A stretch of DNA of 64,000 nt from NCBI RefSeq assembly GCF_014191725.1, contig NZ_JACHWZ010000012.1, forward strand, positions 120,403 through 184,402, read 5' to 3'. This DNA is from Microbulbifer rhizosphaerae (GTDB taxonomy: Bacteria > Pseudomonadota > Gammaproteobacteria > Pseudomonadales > Cellvibrionaceae). This document shows, one piece after another, positions 17,275 to 26,059 of the stretch. The notes under the pieces were generated by a model. That model ran no database searches. It saw only the letters and a program-made list of their open reading frames with translations, and had not been told where the DNA came from. Every line of letters starts with the position of its first letter. Position 1 is the first letter of the stretch. The translations under genes were made by a program, and so were the position numbers.

Positions 17275-18318
17275 TTACGGCGCTGGATTGGGACTATCGC
17301 TGTGCACCGCTTCTATCCCCGCCAGGAGTTCTTCGTCAATTGTCACCCCCACACTATCGATATTCGCCCGCAGCTGCTCCATCGTCGTCGCGCCGATAAT
17401 GTTCGAAGTGACGAACGGCTGCCGGTTGACGAAGGCCAGGGCCATCTGCGCCGGGTCCAGGCCGAACTCCCGCGCCAGGCCGACGTAGGCTTCAGTGGCC
17501 GACACCGCCCGCGGGCCCGTGTAGCGCTGGAAGCGCTCGAACAGGGTCAGGCGCGCGCCGGCGGGTTTGCGCCCGCCCAGGTATTTGCCGGACAGGGCAC
17601 CGAAGGCCAGCGGCGAGTAGGCCAGCAGACCGCACTGCTCGCGAATCGCCATTTCCGCGCAGCCCACTTCGAAGCTGCGGTTGAGCAGGTTGTAGGGGTT
17701 CTGGATGGAGGCGATGCGCGGCCTGTTGCCGTGCGCGGCCAGACGCAGATATCGGTGCATCCCCCAAGGAGTCTCGTTGGATACGCCGATATGACGCACC
17801 TTGCCGACGCGCACCAGTTCCTCCAGCGCACCCAGGGTCTCGGCAATGGATACCCCGTCATCGAGGTCGTGCTTGTAGTCCAGGCGACCGAAGAAATTCG
17901 CGTGCCGCTCGGGCCAGTGCACTTGGTAGAGGTCGATATAGTCGGTGCGCAGGCGCCGCAGGGAATCGTCGCAGCCCTTGAGGATCTGCGCCCGCTCCAG
18001 TCGCGGACCGCCGCGGATATGCGCCACACCGGAGTTGGCGTCGCCGCGACCGGTGACTTTGGTGGCCAGAACCACCTGGTCCCGATCGCCCCGCGCCGCC
18101 AGCCAGTTGCCGGTAATCTCCTCGGTGCGTCCGTAGGTCTCCGGGCGCGGCGGTACCGGGTACATCTCCGCGCAGTCGATAAAATTCACGCCCCGATCGA
18201 GGGCGTAGTCCAACTGCTCGAAGGCCTCGGCTTCGCTGTTCTGCTCGCCCCAGGTCATGGTGCCCAGGCAGATCTGGCTGACTTTGAGGTCGGTGGTGCC
18301 CAGTTGGCGGTATTCCAT
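17275..18318 (-). CDS. NADP(H)-dependent aldo-keto reductase (Tas-like)
   Basis: This 347-residue (beta/alpha)8 aldo-keto reductase closely resembles the Tas protein. It opens MEYRQLGTTDLKVSQICLGTMTWGEQN, continues with NFIDCAEMYPVPPRPETYGRTEE (catalytic Asp and Tyr region), a Lys-containing LATKVTGRG, and DLYQVHWPER (His region). The NADPH-binding end is NIIGATTMEQLRANI. It would reduce small aldehydes or ketones in the cytoplasm. It is a single gene; its upstream region carries a hairpin repeat at 18368. Confidence 0.92.
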   Translation of the reverse strand: MEYRQLGTTDLKVSQICLGTMTWGEQNSEAEAFEQLDYALDRGVNFIDCAEMYPVPPRPETYGRTEEITGNWLAARGDRDQVVLATKVTGRGDANSGVAHIRGGPRLERAQILKGCDDSLRRLRTDYIDLYQVHWPERHANFFGRLDYKHDLDDGVSIAETLGALEELVRVGKVRHIGVSNETPWGMHRYLRLAAHGNRPRIASIQNPYNLLNRSFEVGCAEMAIREQCGLLAYSPLAFGALSGKYLGGRKPAGARLTLFERFQRYTGPRAVSATEAYVGLAREFGLDPAQMALAFVNRQPFVTSNIIGATTMEQLRANIDSVGVTIDEELLAGIEAVHSDSPNPAP

Positions 18319-18367
18319 GGAGAAACTCCTACTGGATGATTATGCAGAGATTAGGGAAGGGAGTTGT

Positions 18368-18388
18368 AGGAGCGGTCCGGCCGCTCCT
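18368..18388. repeat. Short hairpin AGGAGCGG/CCGCTCCT
   Basis: Perfect 8-base arms with a TCCGG centre lie between the divergent-side start of the aldo-keto reductase gene and the 3' end of fabV. On the minus strand it falls 3' of fabV, but no T-run follows, so it is more likely a repeat than a terminator. Confidence 0.55.
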
Positions 18389-18441
18389 GCACAGCAGAGT
18401 ATGCGGCCCGCTTGCGGAGCTGGAGCTCCGCGGTCCCAGGG

Positions 18442-19620
18442 TTACTCGAAATCCGCCTCTACCATCGGGCTGACATCAGCATCGTAATCAACACCGTCGA
18501 TGCCGAAACCGAACAGCTTGAGGAAATCCGCCTGGTAGCCTTTATAGTCGCTGAGTTCGAACAGATTGTCCTCGGTCACCTCCGGCCACAGTTTCTCAAT
18601 CTTGGCCTGGGTTTCCGGGCGCAGCTCCTTCTCGTCCATGCGCAAGCGGTTGGCGTCATCCAGGCGTGGGCTATCGGTATAGAGGCCCTCGGTATAGAGG
18701 CGGTAGAGCTGTTCGATACAACCCTCGTGGGTGCCCTCCTCCTTCATCACCTTGTAGACCAGGGAGATATACAGCGGCATCACCGGGATGGCGGAACTGG
18801 ACTGGGTTACCAGCGCCTTGAGCACCGCCACATGGGCTTCCGCCTTGTCGCTCTCACTGATGGCTCTGGCAGCGCGATCCAGATCTTCCTTGGCCTTGCC
18901 GATGGTGGCGTGGCCGTAGATGGGCCAGGTGAGCTTTTCGCCGATATAGGTGTAGGCGACGGTCTTGCAGTCGTCCGCCAGCACGCCGGCCTCGTCGAGG
19001 GCGTCCATCCACAGTTCCCAGTCCTCGCCGCCCATCACTTTCACGGTGGCGGCTATCTCCTCCTCACTGGCGGGCTCCACGGTGATATCGGAGATCTCCA
19101 GCTTGTCGGTATTCAGATTCTTGGCGGTGTAGCCCTCGCCGATCGGCTTCAGCACCGAGCTGTACAGCTCGCCGGTCTTCGGGTCCTTGCGTCGCGGCGA
19201 GGCCAGGCTGTAGACCACCAGGTCGACTTTGCCCATGTCCGCCTTGATCATCTCGATGGCCTTGGCCTTGATCTCATCGGAAAAGGCATCGCCGTTGATA
19301 CTTTTGGCATAGAGGCCCGCGTTGTGCGCCTCCTCCTCGAAGGCCGCGGCGTTGTAATAGCCGGCGGAGGCGGTGCGCTTGTCCGTGGGCGGCTTCTCGA
19401 AGAAGACCCCCAAGGTGTCGGCGCCACAGCCGAAGGCGGCGGTGATGCGCGAGGCCAGGCCGTAGCCGGTGGAGGCGCCCACCACCAATACCTTCTTGGG
19501 GCCGTTCTCGATGGCCGGCTGGGACTTGATGTGGTTGATTTGCTCGCGCACGTTGGCGGCGCAGCCCTGCGGGTGGGCGTTGGTGCAGATAAAACCGCGT
19601 ACTTTCGGCTGGATAATCAT
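18442..19620 (-). CDS. fabV: Enoyl-ACP reductase FabV
   Basis: This 392-residue protein is FabV, the enoyl-ACP (trans-2-enoyl-CoA) reductase of type II fatty acid synthesis. It opens [20 protein letters not shown], has the NADH-binding motif [12 protein letters not shown] (about residues 48-59), [11 protein letters not shown], and the Y-x8-K catalytic pair in [10 protein letters not shown]. Length is typical. FabV enzymes are known to be much less sensitive to triclosan than FabI. ATG 19620 is the conserved start. It is divergent from the thioesterase gene, with 291 bases between them. Confidence 0.96.
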   Translation of the reverse strand: MIIQPKVRGFICTNAHPQGCAANVREQINHIKSQPAIENGPKKVLVVGASTGYGLASRITAAFGCGADTLGVFFEKPPTDKRTASAGYYNAAAFEEEAHNAGLYAKSINGDAFSDEIKAKAIEMIKADMGKVDLVVYSLASPRRKDPKTGELYSSVLKPIGEGYTAKNLNTDKLEISDITVEPASEEEIAATVKVMGGEDWELWMDALDEAGVLADDCKTVAYTYIGEKLTWPIYGHATIGKAKEDLDRAARAISESDKAEAHVAVLKALVTQSSSAIPVMPLYISLVYKVMKEEGTHEGCIEQLYRLYTEGLYTDSPRLDDANRLRMDEKELRPETQAKIEKLWPEVTEDNLFELSDYKGYQADFLKLFGFGIDGVDYDADVSPMVEADFE

Positions 19621-19911
19621 GCCTGGAATTCTCCCCCTTGATTTTGGGAACCTACAGTCATTGGCTGGGCATTCTATAGGCATAAACCGGCCAGTCCCAT
19701 AGCCGGCGTCACAAGGCGCGCAAATCGCTGTCCAGAATATCCCCCTCCCCGGCTAAAGCGCCCCGATAGTCCCAATGGTTTGCTATTGGCGCCATTTGTA
19801 TGACGAGGCAGCTCTCTACTACTGTATTTGGCACACTTAGTGCACCTTCGATACTGGGGCCGCAGCGGAGCGCGGCCTATTCTTAACCCATAGCAAGACA
19901 GAGAGGTAGGC

Positions 19912-20349
19912 ATGAAATACTACTCACGTCACTTTGTGAAACCCGGAGATCTCAACCCGGCGCAACGGCTGTTCGGCGGTCAGCTTCTGGCGTGGATAGA
20001 CGAGGAGGCGGCCATTTTCGCCGGCTGCCAGATGGGCACCCCCATGGTGGTAACCAAGTTGATGTCGGAGATCGACTTCGTCAGTTCGGCGTTTTGCGGC
20101 GACGTGGTGGAATTCGGTTTCGAGGTGGTGGATATAGGCCGCACCTCACTGACCGTGCACTGCGAGGTGCGCAACAAGCAGACCCGAGAGCTGATCATAC
20201 AGGTGGAGCGCATCGTGTTTGTCGCTCTGGACGCGGAGGGCAAACCCACTCCGCACAAGAAGGCGGGTATGACCCTGGATGAAGCCAGGGAGGACTCCCA
20301 GCGGGAGCAGGAAGAGAAAGAGCGGAGGGAGCAGCGACTGGCCAGTTAG
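19912..20349 (+). CDS. Hotdog-fold acyl-CoA thioesterase (YciA-like)
   Basis: This 145-residue protein has the YciA/acyl-CoA hydrolase pattern: HFVKPGDLNPAQRLFGGQLLAWIDEEAA (the N/D-x-G-x-x-FGG helix entry) and VSSAFCGDVVEFGFEVVDIG. The C-terminal tail is highly charged (REDSQREQEEKERREQR) and probably helical. It hydrolyses acyl-CoA esters in the cytosol, with chain-length preference unknown. AGAGAGG precedes the ATG. Downstream is a GC-rich hairpin cluster. Confidence 0.88.
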   Translation: MKYYSRHFVKPGDLNPAQRLFGGQLLAWIDEEAAIFAGCQMGTPMVVTKLMSEIDFVSSAFCGDVVEFGFEVVDIGRTSLTVHCEVRNKQTRELIIQVERIVFVALDAEGKPTPHKKAGMTLDEAREDSQREQEEKERREQRLAS

Positions 20350-20350
20350 A

Positions 20351-20440
20351 GCCCTCTCCCCGGCCCCTGTCCCGCAAGCGGGAGAGGGGAGCATTCAACT
20401 CCCTCTCCCCCTTCGGGGGAGAGGGTTGGGGAGAGGGGCC
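20351..20440. repeat. CCCTCTCCC/GGGAGAGGG hairpin cluster
   Basis: Three nested inverted segments of CCCTCTCC-type sequence form at least two hairpins. The clearest is CCCTCTCCCC-CTTC-GGGGGAGAGGG (20401-20425). An outer pairing of 20351-20360 with the end of the block is also possible. Similar elements are widely dispersed in proteobacteria. Here it separates the thioesterase gene from miaE and may attenuate transcription. Confidence 0.7.
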
Positions 20441-20483
20441 AAACCGGCGGTATAATCGCGCATTTGCGATTGATACCGCCGCC

Positions 20484-21056
20484 ATGTTCGACCTGAGATT
20501 CACCACCCCAAAATCCTGGACGGAGCCGGTACTGGCCGACTTCGACCACTTCCTCCAGGACCACGCCGCCGCAGAGAAAAAGGCCTCCGGCATGGCGGTG
20601 TCCATGTTCTCCCACTACCCGGACAAACCGGTACTGGTGGAGGCCATGGTGAACCTGGCGCTGGAGGAGATGAACCACTTCCGCCAGGTGATCAAACTGA
20701 TGCACGAGCGCGGCGTCTATCAGGCTCCGGACGAGAAAGATCCCTACATCAACGCCATCCGCAAACTGATCCGCCGCGGCAGCGAAGCGTACCTGCTCGA
20801 CCGCCTGCTCACCGCCGGCATTATCGAGGCCCGCGGCTGTGAGCGCTTCGGATTGGTGGCCGAAGCGCTGCCGCAGGGCACGCTCAAAACCTTCTACCAG
20901 GTGATCACCGAAAGCGAGGCCCGCCACCACGAGTTGTTTGTGGAGCTGGCCCTGGAATATTTCCCGCGAGAAACGGTGGAAGCCCGTCTCGGCCAGTTGC
21001 TGGATGCGGAAGCGGCCATCGCCGCCGCCCTGCCCCATCGCGCCGCGCTGCATTGA
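20484..21056 (+). CDS. miaE: tRNA-(ms2io6A37) hydroxylase MiaE
   Basis: This 190-residue diiron enzyme hydroxylates the isopentenyl side chain of ms2i6A37 in tRNAs reading UNN codons. The ferritin-like helices carry metal ligands in HAAAEKKASG, LALEEMNHFRQV (ExxH) and ITESEARHHELF (ExxxH). The DPYINAIRKLIRRGSEAYLLDRLL segment is strongly MiaE-like. Its TGA overlaps the next gene's ATG (TGATG), so the two are translationally coupled. Confidence 0.94.
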   Translation: MFDLRFTTPKSWTEPVLADFDHFLQDHAAAEKKASGMAVSMFSHYPDKPVLVEAMVNLALEEMNHFRQVIKLMHERGVYQAPDEKDPYINAIRKLIRRGSEAYLLDRLLTAGIIEARGCERFGLVAEALPQGTLKTFYQVITESEARHHELFVELALEYFPRETVEARLGQLLDAEAAIAAALPHRAALH

Positions 21057-22225
21057 TGTCCGCGGGAAAGTATCTGCAAAAATACGCGGAGCCGGAAATC
21101 CGCCTGCTGGACACCTGGCCCGACAGCCGCTACCGGCACGCACTGGTTATTCCCTGTTACCGGGAGTCGCCGGATTTTCTGCAGCGGTTGCTCGAACAAT
21201 TCCCGGCAAAAAAACTGCTGCTGATACTGGTGATCAACCAACCGGACAGCGACGGCAACGCAAACAGCAACCGGGAACTGCTACAGGCGATAGATAAGCT
21301 CTCCCCGCCCGGCTGGCAGAACAGACACCTGAGCCTCCGCCCCTGGGGAGAAAACGGCGGCCTTCTACTGGTGGAGCGCTGGCGGGAGACGCTGCACATT
21401 CCGCGCAAACAGGGCGTGGGCCTGGCGCGCAGGATCGGCTGCGATATCGCAGCGCAATTGCATCAACTGGGTTTTCTCTCCAGCCCCTGGATACACTCCA
21501 CGGATGCGGACACGCGGCTGCCCGACGACTACTTCGAGGGACTTCCGGATGCGCAAACCACCAGCGCCGCCCTCTACCCCTTCGCCCACGATAGCGGCCA
21601 CAGCCCGACGCACCAGGCGCTGCAACTCTACGAACAGGCGCTGCACTACTATGTGGAAAACCTGCGCCGGGCCGGCTCCCCCTGGGCCTTTCACACCATC
21701 GGCAGCATCCTGGCGATCAGTGTCCATCACTACTGCGCCGCGCGGGGATTCCCGAAAAAGGCCGCCGGGGAGGATTTCTACCTGCTGAATAAACTGGGCA
21801 AGCTGGCACCGGTGGCGGAACTTACCGGCCGCGCACCCGTTCGCATTGCCGCGCGGCTGTCCGACCGGGTGCCCTTCGGCACCGGCCCGGCCACGGCCAA
21901 AATTGCCGGGCAACTGGAGTCGGGTGAAGAGCCCACTTGGTATGCGCCCCAGGTATTCGGGGAATTGCGCGATTTCCTAAACGAAGCCCTGGAGGATGGC
22001 GGGCAGGTCTGTCAAAACCCCCGCTGGCGGGAGGCGCTGGAAGAGCTGGGCTGGCAACAATTTACCAATCACTGCCGGCAGCAAAAATTACAGGGCATCG
22101 CCAGAGAGACCGCATTTCACCACTGGTTCGACGCCTTCCGCACACTGCGTTTTATTCACCTGATGCAGCGCCGGTGGCACCCGCCGCGGCCATTGCGCGA
22201 ATTGCTCGCGCAAACCACTTTGTAG
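21056..22225 (+). CDS. Glycosyltransferase family 2-like protein, function unknown
   Basis: This 389-residue soluble protein has a GT-A-like opening, HALVIPCYRESPDFLQRLL (about residues 28-46). An acidic STDADTRLPDDYF segment occupies the DxD position, followed by a large helical C-terminal half. No transmembrane helix is evident. Sugar donor, acceptor and pathway are not recognisable. The ATG at 21056 overlaps the miaE stop, so it is co-expressed with a tRNA-modifying enzyme. The TAG stop lies inside the left arm of a REP-like repeat (22221-22290), so the last codons may have been redefined by that insertion. Glycosyltransferase assignment is moderate. Confidence 0.65.
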   Translation: MSAGKYLQKYAEPEIRLLDTWPDSRYRHALVIPCYRESPDFLQRLLEQFPAKKLLLILVINQPDSDGNANSNRELLQAIDKLSPPGWQNRHLSLRPWGENGGLLLVERWRETLHIPRKQGVGLARRIGCDIAAQLHQLGFLSSPWIHSTDADTRLPDDYFEGLPDAQTTSAALYPFAHDSGHSPTHQALQLYEQALHYYVENLRRAGSPWAFHTIGSILAISVHHYCAARGFPKKAAGEDFYLLNKLGKLAPVAELTGRAPVRIAARLSDRVPFGTGPATAKIAGQLESGEEPTWYAPQVFGELRDFLNEALEDGGQVCQNPRWREALEELGWQQFTNHCRQQKLQGIARETAFHHWFDAFRTLRFIHLMQRRWHPPRPLRELLAQTTL

Positions 22226-22290
22226 GAGCCTGCTTGCAGGCGAACAGGAACGGAACTCCGTAGCCGTTCGCCTGCAAGCAGGCTCCTACA
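22221..22290. repeat. 70-bp inverted REP-like element
   Basis: Perfect 24-base arms (22221-22244 and 22267-22290) flank a 22-base centre ending CGTAGCCG. The copy at 39793-39862 has the same length, same arms and a closely similar centre, so this is a defined 70-bp unit and not just two adjacent REPs. The left arm supplies the stop codon of the glycosyltransferase-like gene. Confidence 0.88.
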
Positions 22291-22417
22291 AGGTTCCCGT
22301 AATTCAATGCGGGCTCCTTACGGGTGAGCAGTTACGATTTGCGAAGGATTTGCGTAGTTTCGTAGGATGGGCAAAGCGCAGCGTGCCCATCCTACAGAAT
22401 TGTGCAACTGCTACTAT

Positions 22418-23305
22418 TTAACGCAACAGCAACAGCGGCTGGCGGGTATTCAAAAGCATTTGTGCGGTAATACTGCCCAGCAACAGATCGCGCAGGCGGT
22501 TGTGACTGAAGGCGCCCATCACCGTGAGATCGGTTTCGTGCTCCTTTTGGTAGGCTGTGAGCGCTTCCACGGTCCTGCCCTCCAGGCGGTTCGCGGTCAC
22601 CGCCAAGCCGGCACCGTCCAGTTGGGCACTGGCTTCCGCCAGCAGGTTCTCCGCGGTTTCCTCCTGCCCCACATACACCAGGTGGCAGGGGATATCGCGA
22701 AACAGCGGGCTCTCCGCCACCATGGCCAGCGCCTTGCGCGCCGCCGCGCTGCCGTCGTAGGCCAGCAAAATCCGGCGCGGTGCGCGGAACTCCTGGTTGA
22801 CCACCAGGATGGGCTTGTGCAGTGCGCGCACCACGGTCTCCAGGTGCGCGCCCAGGCCCTGTTGGGATTCGCCGTGTTCCTGGCCGCGAATGCCGACCAC
22901 CAGTACGCGGATGCAATCCTCCAGCTCCACCAGGGTCTCGCCCAGGCTGTCGTGGCGCTGGCAGGTGATCACCTCCCGCACACCCGCCTGCTCCGCGCGC
23001 TCCCGCGCGGCCTGCAGCACCAGCTTGCCCTGCTGCACCATCAGGCGCGAGCGCTGCTGCTCCAGGGTGGTCAGTTCCTCCAGAAGCTCTTCCTGGCTGC
23101 CGAGACCGATACTGCCGGTGAGATCCGCCACCGCCGGCACATTGCCGCGCTCGATATTGTGCAGCAATTTCAGCGGTGCGCCGGTGTTCACCGAGATCCA
23201 GGCGGCGTAGTCGCATACGGCTCTGGTGTAGTGGGAGCCATCGATACACGACAGCACCAGCGGTTGCTTGTGGTGGTTATTATTGTTGTTGTTCAACTCG
23301 GTCAT
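22418..23305 (-). CDS. Tandem universal stress protein (two UspA domains)
   Basis: This 295-residue protein has two UspA-like halves. The first opens PLVLSCIDGSHYTRAVCDYAAW, the second RRILLAYDGSAAARKALAMVAE, and the domain ends with MGAFSHNRLRDLLLGSITAQMLL, which carries the G-x2-(S/H)-N-R-L nucleotide-binding pattern. The N-terminus has an asparagine run. Such proteins bind ATP and respond to stress. Its ATG overlaps the SulP gene stop (TGATG), so it is translationally coupled to the transporter. SulP-USP pairs suggest the USP senses or modulates transport, which is inference. Confidence 0.9.
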   Translation of the reverse strand: MTELNNNNNNHHKQPLVLSCIDGSHYTRAVCDYAAWISVNTGAPLKLLHNIERGNVPAVADLTGSIGLGSQEELLEELTTLEQQRSRLMVQQGKLVLQAARERAEQAGVREVITCQRHDSLGETLVELEDCIRVLVVGIRGQEHGESQQGLGAHLETVVRALHKPILVVNQEFRAPRRILLAYDGSAAARKALAMVAESPLFRDIPCHLVYVGQEETAENLLAEASAQLDGAGLAVTANRLEGRTVEALTAYQKEHETDLTVMGAFSHNRLRDLLLGSITAQMLLNTRQPLLLLR

Positions 23306-24798
23306 CAGTGTCCTCCCAGAACACGTTCGATTTCTTCGGGCTTGTCGTGTACGCCGAAGCGGTCGACGATGGTCTCGCTGGCCTCGTTCAATCCCACCAA
23401 TTCCACCTGCGCGCCCTCGCGGCGGAACTTCACCACCGCCTTGTCCAGGGCGTAGACCGCGGAGATATCCCAGAAATGCGCACGGCTCAGGTCGATCACC
23501 ACCCTGTCCACCACCTCTTTGAAATCAAACGCGGCGACAAACTTGTCGGCGGAGTTGAAGAATACCTGGCCCACTACCCGATAGGTACGGCGGCTCCCAG
23601 CCTCGTCCAGCTCGGTGGCCACATACATAAAGTGGCTCACTTTGTTGGCAAAGAACAGCGACGCCAGCAGCACACCCACAAATACACCGTAGGCCAGGTT
23701 GTGGGTCCACACCACCACAATCACCGTGGCCAGCATCACCAGGTTGGTGGACAGCGGGTGGCGCTTGAGGTTGCGGATGGAATCCCAGTTGAAGGTACCG
23801 ATGGACACCATAATCATCACCGCCACTAACGCCGCCATGGGAATCAGAGCCACCCAATCGCTCATAAACACCACCATGGCCAGCAGCGCGGCACCCGCCA
23901 CCAGGGTGGAGAGTCGCCCGCGGCCGCCGGACTTCACGTTGATCACCGACTGGCCGATCATCGCGCAGCCCGCCATACCGCCCAACATTCCCGAGGCGAT
24001 ATTGGCCACCCCCTGTCCTTTGCATTCCCGGTTCTTGTCGCTGCCGGTATCGGTGAGGTCATCCACGATGGTCGCAGTCATCAGGGATTCCAGCAGGCCC
24101 ACCACCGCCAGCCCGGCGGAATAGGGGAAGATAATTTTCAACGTCTCCAGGTTCAGCGGCACTTCCGGCCACAGGAACACCGGTAGCGTATCCGGCAGAT
24201 CGCCCATATCCCCGACGGTGCGAATGTCCATTCCCAGGTAAACCGCTACCCCAGTCAGTAATAGGATGCATATCAGCGGCGAGGGCACGATTTTGCCGAC
24301 GACCGGAACATACGGAAACAGGTAGATGATACCCAGGCCCGCCATGGTCACGGCGTATACATGCCAGGTGACATTGGTCAACTCTGGCAGCTGAGCCAAA
24401 AAGATCAGTACCGCCAGCGCGTTGACAAAGCCGGTCACCACTGCCCTCGAGACAAAGCTCATCAGGCTGCCCAGCTTTAAATAGCCGGCGACTATCTGCA
24501 GCACCCCGGTAAGCAGTGTCGCCGCCAGCAGATACTGCAACCCGTGTTCCTTGACCAGGGTTACCATCAGCAGGGCCATGGCACCAGTGGCGGCGGAGAT
24601 CATCCCCGGACGTCCACCCACAAATGCGATCACCACCGCGATACAAAAAGAAGCATAGAGGCCCACCCGCGGGTCCACGCCGGCGATGATGGAGAAAGCG
24701 ATGGCCTCGGGGATCAAAGCCAGGGCCACGACGATACCGGCAAGCACGTCGCGGCGGATATTGCCGAACCAGTCGGCCTTTGTGGAAGAGAACAGCAT
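23305..24798 (-). CDS. SulP-family anion transporter with STAS domain
   Basis: This 497-residue inner-membrane protein has ten or more hydrophobic segments, including [21 protein letters not shown] (the SulP N-terminal signature), GPRGMIS-like [13 protein letters not shown], and a C-terminal STAS domain (about residues 400-490, [22 protein letters not shown]). The family carries bicarbonate, sulfate or other anions. The next gene encodes a universal stress protein, an arrangement seen with bicarbonate-type SulPs, but substrate is not determined here. ATG 24798 is the first ATG; the upstream frame only offers a TTG. Confidence 0.92.
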   Translation of the reverse strand: MLFSSTKADWFGNIRRDVLAGIVVALALIPEAIAFSIIAGVDPRVGLYASFCIAVVIAFVGGRPGMISAATGAMALLMVTLVKEHGLQYLLAATLLTGVLQIVAGYLKLGSLMSFVSRAVVTGFVNALAVLIFLAQLPELTNVTWHVYAVTMAGLGIIYLFPYVPVVGKIVPSPLICILLLTGVAVYLGMDIRTVGDMGDLPDTLPVFLWPEVPLNLETLKIIFPYSAGLAVVGLLESLMTATIVDDLTDTGSDKNRECKGQGVANIASGMLGGMAGCAMIGQSVINVKSGGRGRLSTLVAGAALLAMVVFMSDWVALIPMAALVAVMIMVSIGTFNWDSIRNLKRHPLSTNLVMLATVIVVVWTHNLAYGVFVGVLLASLFFANKVSHFMYVATELDEAGSRRTYRVVGQVFFNSADKFVAAFDFKEVVDRVVIDLSRAHFWDISAVYALDKAVVKFRREGAQVELVGLNEASETIVDRFGVHDKPEEIERVLGGH

Positions 24799-24973
24799 AA
24801 GAAGGGGACTACCAGGCAGGATTACATCGATCAAAAAAGGCCGCGGATTCTACCACAAACTGCCGCTGTCCGCGTACTCCGAAGGCGGACGGCGGACATT
24901 CTGAGCGACCGCTACGCGCTCCGACTGAACAGCGAACAACAGGCGGAACGGGCGGTGTTTTAAAGCCGCTGGA

Positions 24974-25192
24974 TCAAAGCCGCTTGATCGCCTCAACCGC
25001 CAACTCGGTCAATCCCGCCCCGCCATCTTGCAAATACGCTCTGATATCCGCTCTCATCGGCTTGGCCCAGAACCTGCGCACATGCGCCGCCACAGCTTCC
25101 GCCGCCGCGTCCGGACCGCCGCCCTGCACCGGGGTGTTGGCGGCTATCTGGTTGATCATTTTCACCAGTTGTTCGGAGTGCTTGCTGCTCAT
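24974..25192 (-). CDS. fdsD: Formate dehydrogenase delta subunit FdsD
   Basis: This 72-residue protein is the small delta subunit of NAD+-dependent formate dehydrogenase. The pattern LVKMINQIAANTPVQGG, AAEAVAAHVRRFWAKPMRADI and LTELAVEAIKRL is characteristic, and the length is usual. It associates with the FdsGBA core and is needed for stable active enzyme in relatives. Its ATG overlaps the fdhD stop (ATGA), so it is the last gene of the fdsGBACD operon. Confidence 0.92.
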   Translation of the reverse strand: MSSKHSEQLVKMINQIAANTPVQGGGPDAAAEAVAAHVRRFWAKPMRADIRAYLQDGGAGLTELAVEAIKRL

Positions 25193-26052
25193 GGGATGGA
25201 GTCCGGGTATCGTTGGAATGGCTCGTGATCGGTAGAGTGGTAGACGACCTGGCGGCCGTCCCGGGCGAAGCCGATCAGGTTCAGGCCGCTGTGATTGGCA
25301 CGGTCGACGGCTACGGCCGTGGCGCCGCTGACGGCGACGAGGCTGCCCAGGTCGCAGCGGACCATTTTTGCTACGAGTTCGTAACTGGCCCGGCTGGAAA
25401 CAAGGACGAAGCCGTTGTCCCTGTCCACTTGCCGACGGTGCAGGGCCCCGATCAATTTATCCAATGCGTTGTGCCGCCCCACATCTTCGCGCAGTAATTG
25501 CAGTTGGCCTTCGGGGTTGCACCAGGCGGCCGCATGGATGGCGCCGGTGCGCCGTTGCAGGTGTTGGTGGTCGCCAAGCCGCTGCAGCGCCTGCTGGACG
25601 GCTTCCGCTGTCGGCGGCGATTTGCGCGCAATCTCCGGCAGGGGCCGCAACGCCTGTGTCAGCGAAGTCCGGCCGCACAGTCCGCAACCGCTGGGACCGG
25701 CCAGGGTGCGGTGCTGGCGTTTCAGCGCATCCATACAACCGCCGTGGATGTGCAGCTTCAGTTCAATGCCGCGGTCGCCGTGATCGGCGATCTCCAGATC
25801 GTAAAGTTCCCCGGCGCGGGTGAGGATGCCCTCGCTCAGGCTGAAACCGAGGGCGAAGTCTTCCAGGTCGGTCGGGCTGGCCATCATCACGGCGTGAGAG
25901 GTGCCGTTGTAGACCAGTGCGATGGCAGTCTCGTCGGCCAGGCAGTCATCCTGAATGCATTCCCACCAGGTGTCCGGTCCCCGGCGCTGACGCACCCGCA
26001 CCTTGGCGGTCCGGCAGCCGGCCTGTGTCGTCACAGCGTTGACGGCGACCAT
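25189..26052 (-). CDS. fdhD: Formate dehydrogenase sulfurtransferase FdhD (FdsC)
   Basis: This 287-residue accessory protein transfers sulfur from IscS to the molybdenum cofactor, forming the sulfido ligand formate dehydrogenase needs. The two-cysteine motif CGLCG (Cys123, Cys126) that carries the persulfide is present, along with FALGFSLSEGIL and ILREDVGRHNALDKLIG-like LLREDVGRHNALDKL. It is placed between fdsA and fdsD, where the gene is called fdsC in Cupriavidus and Rhodobacter. It begins 7 bases after fdsA. Confidence 0.95.
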   Translation of the reverse strand: MVAVNAVTTQAGCRTAKVRVRQRRGPDTWWECIQDDCLADETAIALVYNGTSHAVMMASPTDLEDFALGFSLSEGILTRAGELYDLEIADHGDRGIELKLHIHGGCMDALKRQHRTLAGPSGCGLCGRTSLTQALRPLPEIARKSPPTAEAVQQALQRLGDHQHLQRRTGAIHAAAWCNPEGQLQLLREDVGRHNALDKLIGALHRRQVDRDNGFVLVSSRASYELVAKMVRCDLGSLVAVSGATAVAVDRANHSGLNLIGFARDGRQVVYHSTDHEPFQRYPDSIP

Positions 26053-26059
26053 GATGACC

